Positions 21,367-29,030 of a DNA stretch of 29,030 bases are shown piece after piece. The number at the start of each line of letters is the position of its first letter. The first letter of the stretch is position 1. The notes beneath the pieces were generated by a model. That model was not told the DNA's origin. It ran no database searches and saw nothing but the letters and a program-made list of their open reading frames with translations. The stretch comes from JAFAXD01 sp035472475 (GTDB taxonomy: Bacteria; Pseudomonadota; Alphaproteobacteria; Rhizobiales; Xanthobacteraceae). The stretch covers positions 1 to 29,030 of the forward strand of contig DATIPA010000171.1 of NCBI GenBank assembly GCA_035472475.1, in the 5' to 3' direction. The translations under genes and the position numbers were made by a program.

Positions 21367-22881
21367 TCAATGCGCGTCAATCAGCGACTGCTTTTCCCGC
21401 CGGCGCTGAACCGACGATGGAATCCGCATGGCTTCGCGATATTTCGCCACGGTACGGCGCGCAATGTCGATGCCCGCACCACGCAGCCTGTCCACGATAG
21501 TATCGTCAGACAGAACAGCCGCGATATTTTCGGCGGCGATGAGCTGCCTGATGTGGTGTCGCACCGCTTCGGCCGAGTGCGCCTCGCCACCGTCGGCGGA
21601 TGCGATCGCCGAGGTGAAGAAATATTTCAACTCGAAGATGCCGCGGCTGGTGGCCATATACTTGTTGGCGGTCACGCGTGACACCGTCGACTCGTGCATG
21701 CCGATGGCTTCGGCCACGGTCTTGAGATTGAGCGGCTTGAGGTGGGCAACACCGAGCCGCAAGAACCCGTCCTGCTGGCGGACAATTTCGGTCGCAACTT
21801 TCAGAATGGTCTTTGCGCGCTGATCGAGCGCGCGCACGAGCCAGCTCGCGGACTGCAGGCAATCGGCCAGATAGGCCTTCTCGGACTGGTTCTTCACGGT
21901 TTTCGAGACTTCGGCGTAGTAGGTCTGGCTGACCAGCACTTTCGGAAGCGTCTCCGAATTAAGCTCCACCAGCCAACCCCCATCGGGTCCCTTGCGCACG
22001 AACACGTCGGGGATGACGGGCTGCACCGGAGCGGAGCCGAAGGCGAGGCCAGGCTTGGGGTCGAGCGCGCGCAGCTCGGAGACCATGTCGAGCAGATCTT
22101 CTTCGTCGACCGCGCACAACTTTTTCAGCGCGGCGAGATCCCGCTTTGCCAGCAGGTCGAGGTGCGCAATCAGGGCCTGCATGGCCGGGTCGTAGCGGTC
22201 GCGCTCCTTGAGCTGTATCGCCAGGCACTCGGCGAGGCCGCGCGCACCCACGCCGCTCGGGTCCAGCGTCTGCAACACTTTCAGCACCGCTTCGACCTGA
22301 GCGAGCGGCGCTCCGAGCTTGGCCGCGACCTCGTCGAGGGTCCCAGTGAAATAGCCGGTCTCATCCACGAGATCGATAAGATACTGCCCGATGAGCCGGT
22401 CGCGCGGATCGGCGATGAGCAACGCCATCTGCCCCGCCAGATGACCAGCCAGGGTCGTCTCCGCCGGCAGAAAGGCCTCCACATTGTAGTCGCCGTCTTC
22501 CCGCGCAGCGCCCCGCACACTTGCCCATTCCGAGGGCATAGCCGGGTCCGTGGTCGGACGACGCCCGCCTGCGTCATCCGGGAAGACATTTTCGAGGCTC
22601 GTATCGAGCCGCTCTTCGATGGTGGTACGGCTGGTTTCGAGCTCCTGGCCGAGCCAATCGCCGCTCTGGGCCACGCCTTCGGGTTCCGGCTGAGGTTCGT
22701 CGCGGCTCTCGGGTTCGCCCTCATTTGCCCGTTCGAGCAATGGGTTACGCTCAAGTTCGGCGTCCACATGGGCGATCAGGTCGAGGTTGGACAGCTGCAA
22801 CAGCTTGATCGCCTGCATCAGCTGCGGCGTCATCACCAAGGCTTGGGCCTGGCGAAGCTGTAATTTTTGCGTGAGGGCCAT
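21367..22881 (-). CDS. rpoN: RNA polymerase sigma-54 factor RpoN
   Basis: The 504-aa sigma-54 has the regulatory region I at the start (LTQKLQLRQAQALVMTPQLM), rich in Gln/Leu, that keeps the holoenzyme closed until an AAA+ activator acts; an acidic linker at about 50-110; a core-binding region; a helix-turn-helix (TVAEAIGMHESTVSRVTANK); and the RpoN box ARRTVAKYRE at 474-483, which reads the -24 element. Length and order are complete. It lies between lptB and hpf, its usual place, and 86 nt separate it from lptB, so a promoter of its own is possible. Targets may include nitrogen and carbon genes. Confidence 0.95.
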   Translation of the reverse strand: MALTQKLQLRQAQALVMTPQLMQAIKLLQLSNLDLIAHVDAELERNPLLERANEGEPESRDEPQPEPEGVAQSGDWLGQELETSRTTIEERLDTSLENVFPDDAGGRRPTTDPAMPSEWASVRGAAREDGDYNVEAFLPAETTLAGHLAGQMALLIADPRDRLIGQYLIDLVDETGYFTGTLDEVAAKLGAPLAQVEAVLKVLQTLDPSGVGARGLAECLAIQLKERDRYDPAMQALIAHLDLLAKRDLAALKKLCAVDEEDLLDMVSELRALDPKPGLAFGSAPVQPVIPDVFVRKGPDGGWLVELNSETLPKVLVSQTYYAEVSKTVKNQSEKAYLADCLQSASWLVRALDQRAKTILKVATEIVRQQDGFLRLGVAHLKPLNLKTVAEAIGMHESTVSRVTANKYMATSRGIFELKYFFTSAIASADGGEAHSAEAVRHHIRQLIAAENIAAVLSDDTIVDRLRGAGIDIARRTVAKYREAMRIPSSVQRRREKQSLIDAH

Positions 22882-22967
22882 CGGTTATAGCGATACTTGG
22901 TCCGGTTCTTGCTTATCCGGTCCCATAGCCGCTGTATACCCAATTGTTTGGGCGATCCCCCGCCAAA

Positions 22968-24062
22968 TTACATGCGGAACTCCTCGCCCAGGTAGAGCCG
23001 GCGTACTTCGGGGTGATTGACGATGTCGTCCGCGCGCCCCTCCATCAGCACCTCGCCTGAATATATGATGTAGCCACGGTCGGTCAGGCCGAGGGTTTCG
23101 CGCACGTTGTGATCGGTGATGAGGACACCGATGCCGCGTTGCGTCAGGTGCCGGACCAGGACCTGGATGTCACCGACGGCAATCGGATCGATGCCGGCGA
23201 ACGGCTCGTCGAGCAGCATATATCGCGGGCGTGTTGCGAGCGCGCGGGCAATTTCGACGCGTCGGCGCTCACCGCCCGACAGAGCGATTGAAGGCGACTT
23301 GCGCAGCCGCGTGATGTTGAATTCTTCCAACAGCTCATCGAGCTCGGCCTCGCGTTTGCGCCGGTTGGGCTCGACGATCTCGAGTACCGAACGGATGTTG
23401 TCTTCGACGTTGAGCCCGCGAAAGATCGACGCCTCCTGCGGCAAATAGCCGATGCCCAAGCGCGCGCGCTGATACATGGGCAGCTTGGTGACGTCGTATC
23501 CGTCGAGTTCGATGCGTCCGCGATCAGCCTGGATCAGCCCGGTGATCATGTAGAAGACCGTCGTCTTGCCGGCACCGTTGGGACCGAGCAGACCCACCGC
23601 CTCGCCACCGCGCACATAGAGACTAACGCTCTTCACGACCTTGCGGCCGACAAAGCTCTTTTCGACACCGTGAACCGCAAGCAGGTCTTGTGTCCCGGGC
23701 CTCGGCACGATCGGGATGTTCAAGCCCGGTGAAACCTCCGTCGTACGGTCTGCCGCGCGAGCGACTTTCGGGCTTGTGTCGTTTGGTTTGAGCCGCGCAA
23801 ACGCTGAGGCGACGCGCGATTGCGCGGGTCGCGAGGCCTCGCGGATGGGATCAAGCTGAGGGACGCTGCGGGCCGACGGTTCCTGAGGCGGCGGCGCGGA
23901 TTTGGAGGGTCGACGCATCGCGCCCGGAAGCCGCATCGGTTCCGTACGAACGCGGCCGATTGCGCCACCCAGGTCTTGCAGATTGATCGCGAACCGCGCC
24001 GACGAGCCTTGCGATCGACGCGGTGACGCGGTGCGACGAAACACGCTGAAGATGTCGACCAC
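22968..24062 (-). CDS. lptB: LPS export ABC ATPase LptB with long N-terminal extension
   Basis: ATPase of the LptB2FGC motor that lifts lipopolysaccharide from the inner membrane. I chose GTG 24062 (VVDIFSVFRRTASPRR), 17 nt after lptA; the longer frame to 24389 overlaps lptA and is rejected. Of 364 aa, the first ~125 are a low-complexity Pro/Arg/Ser extension; the ABC domain then begins at LLAVHGVEKSF. Walker A GPNGAGKT is at 160-167, signature LSGGE at 261-265, Walker B LLDEPFAGIDP follows, then the switch His in DHNVRET. The end RRLYLGEEFRM is the LptB C-terminus. Extensions of this sort occur in Bradyrhizobium-type LptB as I recall; their role is unknown. Confidence 0.92.
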   Translation of the reverse strand: MVDIFSVFRRTASPRRSQGSSARFAINLQDLGGAIGRVRTEPMRLPGAMRRPSKSAPPPQEPSARSVPQLDPIREASRPAQSRVASAFARLKPNDTSPKVARAADRTTEVSPGLNIPIVPRPGTQDLLAVHGVEKSFVGRKVVKSVSLYVRGGEAVGLLGPNGAGKTTVFYMITGLIQADRGRIELDGYDVTKLPMYQRARLGIGYLPQEASIFRGLNVEDNIRSVLEIVEPNRRKREAELDELLEEFNITRLRKSPSIALSGGERRRVEIARALATRPRYMLLDEPFAGIDPIAVGDIQVLVRHLTQRGIGVLITDHNVRETLGLTDRGYIIYSGEVLMEGRADDIVNHPEVRRLYLGEEFRM

Positions 24063-24079
24063 CCCCGATGTCCCGCTTG

Positions 24080-24766
24080 TTAGAGGACGCAGGGTTGTTT
24101 TTGAGCGGCTGCCGGCTGTTTTTGGGCCTGCTCGCCCCCCTTCTGTTTTTGGGTCTGTTCGGCGGCTTTCTTCTCGTCTTGAATGGTTGAGGGAAGCAAT
24201 AATGCCGATACGCCGCCGCCGTTCCCGCCTTCGATTTTCGCTGCGCCGCTGCCGAGGTTCACGGTCAGCTTTTCCCCCTTCAGGACATTCATCCCTTTGG
24301 TCAGCACGACATTGCCCAACAGCGTTACGGTATTGGACTGCATGTCGAAAATTCCGGTATCGCCGGTCGCAACCTGCTCGTCCTGGCAAACCTTGACACC
24401 GCCCCTTGCCTCCAGCCGCTTGATCCGCTGCTGCCCGGATGGTCCCGGCTTGGCGGCCGTCAGCGCGGTCGCAGTGCTGCCCTCGCCGTCGTAGAAAACC
24501 GCGAGGGACTTGGCGCGCATCGTGGTATCGCCCTGGACGACCTTCACGCCGCCCGAGAACGTCGCGACCTTGTCCTTGTCGCGCACCTCGAGTTGGGATG
24601 CATCGATCTTCACCGGTTGATCGCGATTTTGCGCAAATCCCTGCAGCGCGTTGGCGGGTCCGCTCGGCTGTTGCTGCGGTGCCGGCGGTTGCGCGTGTGC
24701 CAACGCCGCAAGGGTCACGGCGGCAGCCAGCGCCAGACCGAAACTTGCGAGAGGGTTTCGGCTCAT
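24080..24766 (-). CDS. lptA: LPS transport periplasmic protein LptA
   Basis: The 228-aa periplasmic bridge protein forms the beta-jellyroll filament that carries lipopolysaccharide between inner and outer membranes. A Sec signal is at 1-25 (SFGLALAAAVTLAALAHA). The OstA-like domain (about 50-190) begins PVKIDASQLEVRDKDKVATF, with the family pattern GGVKVVQGDTTMRAKSLAVFYDG. The C-terminal tail is Lys/Gln-rich low complexity (EKKAAEQTQKQKGGEQAQKQ) and ends in CVL. The gene lies 2 nt after lptC and 17 nt before lptB. The long linker with G-S/T sequences in the middle is typical of rhizobial versions. Confidence 0.9.
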   Translation of the reverse strand: MSRNPLASFGLALAAAVTLAALAHAQPPAPQQQPSGPANALQGFAQNRDQPVKIDASQLEVRDKDKVATFSGGVKVVQGDTTMRAKSLAVFYDGEGSTATALTAAKPGPSGQQRIKRLEARGGVKVCQDEQVATGDTGIFDMQSNTVTLLGNVVLTKGMNVLKGEKLTVNLGSGAAKIEGGNGGGVSALLLPSTIQDEKKAAEQTQKQKGGEQAQKQPAAAQKQPCVL

Positions 24767-24768
24767 GG

Positions 24769-25416
24769 CTATTTCTTCTCGCTGTCAGGGGGCGGGAGCA
24801 CCAGGTTCATGACCACGCCTTCGCTGAAGCGGATGACGTCACCGCGATCATCGACCTCGAGACGATTGGCATTGAGCGTGCCGTTGAGCATTTTCAGCTC
24901 GACCGGGCTGTGCGACACGATGCTGCCTTTCTTGACGTCGATGACCGCCTCCCGCAGGTGACCCGAGTAGCCAGATGTCGAGGTCAAGAGTATGTCGCGG
25001 TCGAGCGTCAGCCGATCCATCTTGGACTCATAGACGCCGCTGACGGCGGTCATCTCCACCATCACCTTGTCCTGCATCTCGACCTTCGCTCGGATCTCCT
25101 GCAGGTCGACGATATCGGGTTTGGTGATGTCTTGCGACGCGGCCCTTGCGGTAACTTCGTAAGGGCGGGCGTCCTTGGTGTAGCCCGCAACCCGCGGTGA
25201 CTCCATGGTGATGCGCGTGCCGGACAGCACGATCTTGCCTGGGTCGATCGGCAGCCGCGCCAGAACGCGGAACGGATTGAAATAGGCCGCTACGATCAGC
25301 AGCGCGAATACGACGGCAATCACAATTGGAATTGCGGTGCGCAGCAGCCGGACGAAACGACTGTGTCGCACCGCCGCACGAAATCTGGCGGGATCGGCGC
25401 GCCCGAGGTCGCGCAC
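24769..25416 (-). CDS. lptC: LPS export bitopic membrane protein LptC
   Basis: The 215-aa protein has one N-terminal transmembrane helix (about 28-46: AIPIVIAVVFALLIVAAYF) and a periplasmic LptC/OstA-like domain (RITMESPRVAGYTKDARPYEVTARAASQD...). LptC receives lipopolysaccharide from LptFG and hands it to LptA. The GTG start at 25416 lacks a clear ribosome site; an out-of-frame ATG overlaps it, so the exact start is uncertain. It is the first gene of lptC-lptA-lptB-rpoN-hpf. Confidence 0.88.
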   Translation of the reverse strand: MRDLGRADPARFRAAVRHSRFVRLLRTAIPIVIAVVFALLIVAAYFNPFRVLARLPIDPGKIVLSGTRITMESPRVAGYTKDARPYEVTARAASQDITKPDIVDLQEIRAKVEMQDKVMVEMTAVSGVYESKMDRLTLDRDILLTSTSGYSGHLREAVIDVKKGSIVSHSPVELKMLNGTLNANRLEVDDRGDVIRFSEGVVMNLVLPPPDSEKK

Positions 25417-25568
25417 ATCGTCAATGGTCGATAGCGTTGTCAGACGCCCTACCCCGTCGCATTACGGGCCGTTCGACACCACACGGCCCCACCCCATCAT
25501 ACGATTACCCGGCGCTAAAATCGTCCCGGAATGTGGCCGTGGCGCGGCGGCACACCCGCCTTTCCAGC

Positions 25569-26183
25569 TCACGAATGGGCGAAAATGTCCTGATCGGCCC
25601 AGCCCGCCAGGTCGAGGCGGGCGCGATCGGGCAGAAACGCGAAACAGGCGGCTGCCAGCTGCTCCCGACCCTCCCGTACCAGCAGGGCATCCAATTTTCC
25701 CTTAAGCGCGTGCAGGTGCAGCACGTCGGAGGCCGCATACGCGACTTGCGGCTCGCTCAACTCGGCGGCGCCCCAATCCGAGAGCTGCTGTTGCTTGGAG
25801 AGGTCGATCCCGAGCACGTCCCGCACCAGATCCTTCAACCCGTGCTTGTCCGTATAGGTGCGGGTCAATCGCGAGGCGATTTTGGTGCAATACACCGGCG
25901 TCGGCATGACCCCGAACCGATTGTAGAGGGTCGCGATATCGAAGCGCGCGAAGTGGAAGATCTTCAAGCGCGCCGGGTCGGTGATAAGGCGCTTGAGATT
26001 GGGAGCGTCGGTCGCATCGGCCGGAATCTGGACGACGTCGGCACTGCCGTCACCCGGCGACAGTTGCACGACACAGAGGCGGTCGCGCTGGGGATTGAGC
26101 CCCATGGTCTCGGTGTCGATCGCAACCGCGCCACGGTAGCGGCTGAGGTCCGGCAGATCGCCACGATGCAATCGGATGGTCAT
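25569..26183 (-). CDS. RNase D-like 3'-5' exonuclease (DEDDy, no HRDC domain)
   Basis: The 204-aa single-domain exonuclease has all three Exo motifs: DTET (D23, E25), FHFARFD (D82) and YAASD (Y149, D153), so it is of the DEDDy class. It lacks the C-terminal HRDC domains of E. coli RNase D, which is usual for the short alphaproteobacterial versions placed near the lpt genes. It probably trims 3' ends of stable RNAs. ATG 26183 has TATTAT about 7-15 nt upstream, a possible -10 element. The 152-nt gap to lptC suggests a separate unit. Confidence 0.87.
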   Translation of the reverse strand: MTIRLHRGDLPDLSRYRGAVAIDTETMGLNPQRDRLCVVQLSPGDGSADVVQIPADATDAPNLKRLITDPARLKIFHFARFDIATLYNRFGVMPTPVYCTKIASRLTRTYTDKHGLKDLVRDVLGIDLSKQQQLSDWGAAELSEPQVAYAASDVLHLHALKGKLDALLVREGREQLAAACFAFLPDRARLDLAGWADQDIFAHS

Positions 26184-26202
26184 GGCGTGCCGGATAATAG
26201 GT

Positions 26203-26316
26203 TCAAGGCAAATTCAGCAAGGTGGCTGGGGTGGAAGCCGGGCGGCCTATCAGCCAATTGCTCGGGTCCTCTGTCTCGGCGATCGCGTCCAGCGGGTCGG
26301 TGATGCTCGACGCCAT
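26203..26316 (-). CDS. Possible small ORF, 37 aa, between tRNA-Leu and the RNase D-like gene
   Basis: The frame ATG 26316 to TGA encodes MASSITDPLDAIAETEDP and a further 19 residues ending LLNLP. Most third codon positions are G or C, as in the real genes nearby, and AAAGAG lies about 4 nt upstream. I do not recognise it, and chance is possible at this length. It may be a true small protein or a gene remnant. Confidence 0.3.
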   Translation of the reverse strand: MASSITDPLDAIAETEDPSNWLIGRPASTPATLLNLP

Positions 26317-26328
26317 TGCGCTCTTTCA

Positions 26329-26414
26329 TGGTGCCCAGGAGAGGACTCGAACCTCCACGGCTATTAACCACTGGTACCTGAAACCAGCGCGTCTACCAAT
26401 TCCGCCACCTGGGC
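26329..26414 (-). tRNA. tRNA-Leu (CAG anticodon)
   Basis: Reading the minus strand, the acceptor stem GCCCAGG pairs with CCTGGGC. The D arm holds GGCGGAATTGGTAGACGC. The anticodon stem-loop CTGGT-TTCAGGT-ACCAG gives anticodon CAG (reads CUG). A long variable arm (TGGTTAATAGCCGTG) and the T arm GGAGG-TTCGAGT-CCTCT follow, with discriminator A and an encoded CCA. It is a complete class II tRNA. No integrase or duplicated 3' end is visible, so nothing suggests use as an insertion site. Confidence 0.95.
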
Positions 26415-26425
26415 AAGCCGGGCAC

Positions 26426-26454
26426 AGATAAGGGCTGCGGTTTTGGATTGTCAA
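26426..26454 (-). promoter_or_regulatory. Sigma-70-type promoter of tRNA-Leu
   Basis: On the minus strand a perfect -35 TTGACA (26449-26454) is followed after 17 nt by TTATCT (26426-26431), a plausible alphaproteobacterial -10. The tRNA begins 11 nt later, as expected for a stable-RNA promoter. Confidence 0.65.
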
Positions 26455-26548
26455 CGAGGCGCGACCTCGCTCGCATCCCCTATACACCCGGGCACTGATC
26501 CTGTATTGCGCTCGCTGCCGCCGTTTTCTCACGCGTGCGAGCCGTCCC

Positions 26549-27520
26549 ATGATCATTCAAAACCATGTCGACACCCTCGTCACCGTGTTCGGCGGCTCCG
26601 GTTTCCTGGGCCGCCACGTGGTCCGGGCGCTTGCAAAAAAATACTATCGGATCCGCGTGGCGGTGCGCCGACCTGATCTCGCCGGCCACCTGCAGCCGCT
26701 TGGGCGCGTTGGACAGATCCACGCGGTGCAGGCCAACCTGCGCGACCCGGCGTCGGTCGCCGCGGCCGCACGGGGGGCGAGCATTGTGGTCAACCTGGTC
26801 GGGATCCTGTTCGAACGAGGCCGTCAGCGCTTTGAGGCCATTCAGGCGATCGGCGCCGAGAATGTGGCGCGCGCGGCCGCCGAGCAGAACGCGAGGATGA
26901 TCCACGTCTCCGCGATCGGCGCGGACGCACATTCGACCTCGCTTTATGCACGTAGCAAGGCTGAGGGAGAACGGCTGGTGCTAGCGGCAGCCCCGCAGGC
27001 GACGATCTTTCGTCCCTCGGTACTGTTCGGACCGGACGATGACTTCTTCAACAAGTTTGCTTCGCTAGCGCGTTTCCTGCCGGCGCTGCCGCTGGTCGGC
27101 GGTGGTCACACGCGCTTTCAGCCCGTGTTTGCCGGCGACGTGGCGGTCGCGATCGCCAAGGCGGCGGACGGAGAAACCAGGTCCGGCACGGTTTATGAGC
27201 TTGGTGGCCCCGAAATCTACACCTTCAAGCAACTGATGGAATACGTTCTGACCACAACCGGTCGGCATCGCTTGCTGCTGCCGCTGCCATTCTGGGCCGC
27301 GCGGCTCCAGGCCAGCCTGCTGCAGTTGCTGCCCAAGCCGCTACTCACTCCCGATCAGGTCGAACTCCTGCGCAACGACAACGTCGTATCCGAAGAGGCT
27401 ATCCGCGAAGGTCGTACGCTGCCTGGCCTCGGTCTTTCTGCGGAAGCCGTGGAGGTCATCGTTCCGACCTATCTGTGGCGCTTTCGCAAGACCGGTCAAT
27501 TCGGGGCCAGGATGGCGTGA
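26549..27520 (+). CDS. NDUFA9-like complex I-associated NAD(P)-binding protein
   Basis: The 323-aa atypical SDR is of the NDUFA9/39-kDa complex I subunit group. The nucleotide motif GGSGFLGRHVVRAL is at 15-28; family segments are VNLVGILFERGRQRFEAIQ, HVSAIGADAHSTSLYARSKAEGE and RPSVLFGPDDDFFNKF. In mitochondria the relative binds NADPH at the edge of complex I; bacterial roles are less certain, with assembly or quinone-linked functions suggested. ATG 26549 was chosen; GAGCCGTCCC precedes it, without a clear ribosome site. It is joined to the lactate dehydrogenase gene by 3 nt, so both are probably co-transcribed. Confidence 0.85.
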   Translation: MIIQNHVDTLVTVFGGSGFLGRHVVRALAKKYYRIRVAVRRPDLAGHLQPLGRVGQIHAVQANLRDPASVAAAARGASIVVNLVGILFERGRQRFEAIQAIGAENVARAAAEQNARMIHVSAIGADAHSTSLYARSKAEGERLVLAAAPQATIFRPSVLFGPDDDFFNKFASLARFLPALPLVGGGHTRFQPVFAGDVAVAIAKAADGETRSGTVYELGGPEIYTFKQLMEYVLTTTGRHRLLLPLPFWAARLQASLLQLLPKPLLTPDQVELLRNDNVVSEEAIREGRTLPGLGLSAEAVEVIVPTYLWRFRKTGQFGARMA

Positions 27521-27523
27521 GGA

Positions 27524-28690
27524 ATGCCGGCCCCGATCACGAATATCGAAGATCTGCGTGTGCTGGCGCGTCGGCGCATCCCCAAAGCGCTGTTCGAATA
27601 CGTCGACGGCGGTTCCTACGACGAACTTACCTTGCGCGCCAACCGCGCGGACCTTGATGCCGTTCGGTTGCGCCAACGCGTCATGGTTGACACGTCGACG
27701 CGCGACCTTTCGACCACGATGCTGGGCGAGAAGGTCGCGATGCCGGTCGCGATCGCGCCGACTGGGCTCACCGGCCTCATTCATGGCGATGGCGAGATCC
27801 TGGCGGCGCGCGCCGCCGAAGCCGCAGGTTTGAAATTCTGCTTGTCCACGCTCTCGATCTGCACAATCGAGGACGTGGCGTCGGCCGTGAAACGGCCGAT
27901 CTGGTACCAGCTCTACGTCTTCAAGGATCGCGGCTTTGCGCGCGCGATGATCGAACGCGCGAGCGCGGTCGGATGCACGACGATGTTTCTCACCGTCGAT
28001 CTTCCCTACCGCGGCCAGCGCCGTGCCGACATCAAGAACGGCCTGAGCGTGCCGCCGCGAGTGACGCTGCGCAATTGCTGGGATATTGCCACCAAGCCGA
28101 AGTGGGCGATGAGCGTCCTGATGGGAAAACGCAAATCGTTCGGCAATCTCGACAGCTACCTCGGCAGCCAGCCTGGCTACGCGCCGAGCGTGCTCAAGAC
28201 CGGCTCCTGGGCAACCAGCAATTCCGACCAAAGCCTGAATTGGCGCGACCTCGATTGGATTCGCGAACGCTGGACGGGAAAGCTGGTGCTCAAGGGCATT
28301 CTCGACGTGGAAGACGCCAAAAATGCCGCTCGGGAAGGCGTCGACGGCATCGTGGTGTCCAATCACGGCGGGCGCCAACTCGATGGCGCGGCGGGATCAA
28401 TTTCGGTGCTGCCGCACATTGCGGACGCGGTTGGCGATCGGATCGAAGTGCTGTTCGATAGCGGCGTACGTTCAGGCCACGACGTGTTCAAGGCGCTGGC
28501 GAACGGTGCGCGCGGATGTTTGATCGGACGAGCCTATCTCTACGGTCTCGCCGCCATGGGAGAAGCCGGCGTCGCGGCGGCGTTGGAAGTGATCCGCGAG
28601 AGCTTTGACAACGCCATGATCCTGACCGGCACCACCGCCGTCAATCAGATCACGCGCGACAAGCTCCACCGCACGCCGTTGACGAACTGA
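27524..28690 (+). CDS. lldD: FMN-dependent L-lactate dehydrogenase / alpha-hydroxy-acid oxidase
   Basis: The 388-aa TIM-barrel flavoenzyme oxidises L-lactate or a similar 2-hydroxy acid and passes electrons to quinone. Key residues are in place: Y26 (ALFEYVDGG), Y131 (YQLYVFKDR), the FMN-binding lysine K257 (LVLKGI), catalytic H281 and substrate-binding R284 in SNHGGRQLDG. DSGVRSGHDVFKAL and GRAYLYGLAA form the phosphate-binding end. The ATG follows the NDUFA9-like stop by 3 nt, and GAGGA touches the ATG without the usual spacing; CCAGGATGG slightly earlier may serve instead. Substrate assigned from overall likeness; glycolate or mandelate-type use is not excluded. Confidence 0.86.
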   Translation: MPAPITNIEDLRVLARRRIPKALFEYVDGGSYDELTLRANRADLDAVRLRQRVMVDTSTRDLSTTMLGEKVAMPVAIAPTGLTGLIHGDGEILAARAAEAAGLKFCLSTLSICTIEDVASAVKRPIWYQLYVFKDRGFARAMIERASAVGCTTMFLTVDLPYRGQRRADIKNGLSVPPRVTLRNCWDIATKPKWAMSVLMGKRKSFGNLDSYLGSQPGYAPSVLKTGSWATSNSDQSLNWRDLDWIRERWTGKLVLKGILDVEDAKNAAREGVDGIVVSNHGGRQLDGAAGSISVLPHIADAVGDRIEVLFDSGVRSGHDVFKALANGARGCLIGRAYLYGLAAMGEAGVAAALEVIRESFDNAMILTGTTAVNQITRDKLHRTPLTN

Positions 28691-28693
28691 AAT

Positions 28694-28778
28694 CGTCATG
28701 GCCGGGCTTGTCCCGGCCATCCACGTCTTGGTTGTAGAGAGAAGAGCGTGGATGCCCGGCACAACGCCGGGCATGACG
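28694..28778. repeat. Palindromic intergenic element, two nested hairpins
   Basis: Between convergent lldD and uppP. Hairpin 1: ATGGCCGGG-cttgt-CCCGGCCAT (28698-28720). Hairpin 2: ATGCCCGGC-acaac-GCCGGGCAT (28752-28774). The outer ends CGTCATG/CATGACG and the inner ATCCACG/CGTGGAT also pair, so the whole 85 nt can form a cruciform-like fold. Dispersed repeats that begin GTCATGGCCGGGCTTGTCCC are, from memory, frequent in Bradyrhizobium-related genomes. It may also end both transcripts. Confidence 0.75.
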
Positions 28779-28795
28779 CAGAGTAAGCCTCAGCA

Positions 28796-29030
28796 TTATT
28801 TCCCGAGCGCCAGTCCGATCAGGCCGAGGCCGCCGACGATCACCCGCCACCAGGCAAACACCGCAAAGCCGTGGCGCGAGACGTAGCCCAGGAATGTCTT
28901 CACCACGATCCAGCCGAAAATGAATGACGTTACGAAACCGACTGCGATGAGTACCACGTTGCTGCCGGACAGGTGAGCTCCGCTCTTGTAGAGATCGTAG
29001 GCGAACGCCCCAACCATCGTCGGCATCGCG
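28796..29030 (-). CDS. uppP: Undecaprenyl-diphosphate phosphatase UppP (BacA), C-terminal part, cut by window edge
   Basis: Only the last ~78 residues are visible. The segment AMPTMVGAFAYDLYKSG matches the conserved IPTM.GA.AYDL.K region of UppP, and two transmembrane helices follow (VVLIAVGFVTSFIFGWIVV and a second near WWRVIVGGLGLIGLAL). UppP recycles the undecaprenyl carrier for cell-wall and polysaccharide synthesis at the membrane. The frame stays open to the right edge, so the start is outside. Confidence 0.85.
   Translation of the reverse strand, partial: AMPTMVGAFAYDLYKSGAHLSGSNVVLIAVGFVTSFIFGWIVVKTFLGYVSRHGFAVFAWWRVIVGGLGLIGLALGK

Noticed and set aside
21694..22863. 389-aa plus-strand open frame
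   Set aside because: Mirror of rpoN; no recognisable domain.
24063..24389. Longer lptB start
   Set aside because: Would overlap lptA by about 310 nt and adds an Arg-rich shadow sequence; GTG 24062 fits the operon spacing.
26329..26414. tRNA-Leu as an island attachment site
   Set aside because: No integrase gene and no second copy of the tRNA 3' end in the window.
27341..28378. 345-aa minus-strand open frame
   Set aside because: Antisense to lldD and the NDUFA9-like gene, whose motifs are intact.

Overview
The window (29,030 bp, GC-rich, dense, mostly operonic) looks like the chromosome of an alphaproteobacterium of the order Hyphomicrobiales (Bradyrhizobium/Xanthobacter relatives). The reasons are the lptC-lptA-lptB-rpoN-hpf order, an LptB with a long proline/arginine-rich N-terminal extension, an NDUFA9-type protein followed by an FMN-dependent lactate dehydrogenase and uppP, and a palindromic intergenic element of a kind common in these genomes. 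The assignment rests on reading the sequence only.

Layout. (1) 1-3288, plus strand: a tightly overlapping sulfur-oxidation operon soxF-X-Y-Z-A; soxF is cut by the window edge and soxB/soxCD are not in view. (2) 3301-11427, minus strand: a seven-gene catabolic operon: CoA-transferase III, crotonase-fold protein, a complete FbpABC-type ABC importer (ATPase, binding protein, fused permease), MmgE/PrpD protein and SDR. The importer probably feeds an organic acid to the CoA enzymes. (3) 11526-16979, minus strand: a periplasmic Tat-exported beta-propeller protein resembling thiocyanate dehydrogenase, then a LolCDE/MacB-type permease and ATPase, an unknown single-pass membrane protein and a TauE/SafE sulfur-anion exporter. 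(4) 16980-17291: a divergent control region with palindromes and a degenerate 15-bp tandem repeat. (5) 17292-20648, plus strand: membrane J-domain protein with a His-rich linker, cupin, metallo-beta-lactamase-fold protein and a CobW/G3E GTPase metallochaperone. (6) 20715-25416, minus strand: hpf, rpoN, lptB, lptA, lptC. (7) 25569-29030: RNase D-like exonuclease, tRNA-Leu(CAG), NDUFA9-like gene, lldD, a palindromic repeat and the 3' end of uppP.

How it may work together (inference). The propeller enzyme could release sulfane sulfur (with cyanate, if the substrate is thiocyanate) in the periplasm. SoxAX/YZ would oxidise that sulfur, the flavoprotein would handle sulfide or polysulfide, and TauE would dispose of sulfite or a related anion. 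The ABC/FtsX pair and the unknown membrane protein may mature or export a component, possibly for the copper site. The metal-related cassette (J-protein, CobW, MBL, cupin) lies just across the divergent promoter region. The most interesting part is the 11.5-17.3 kb cluster beside the sox operon.
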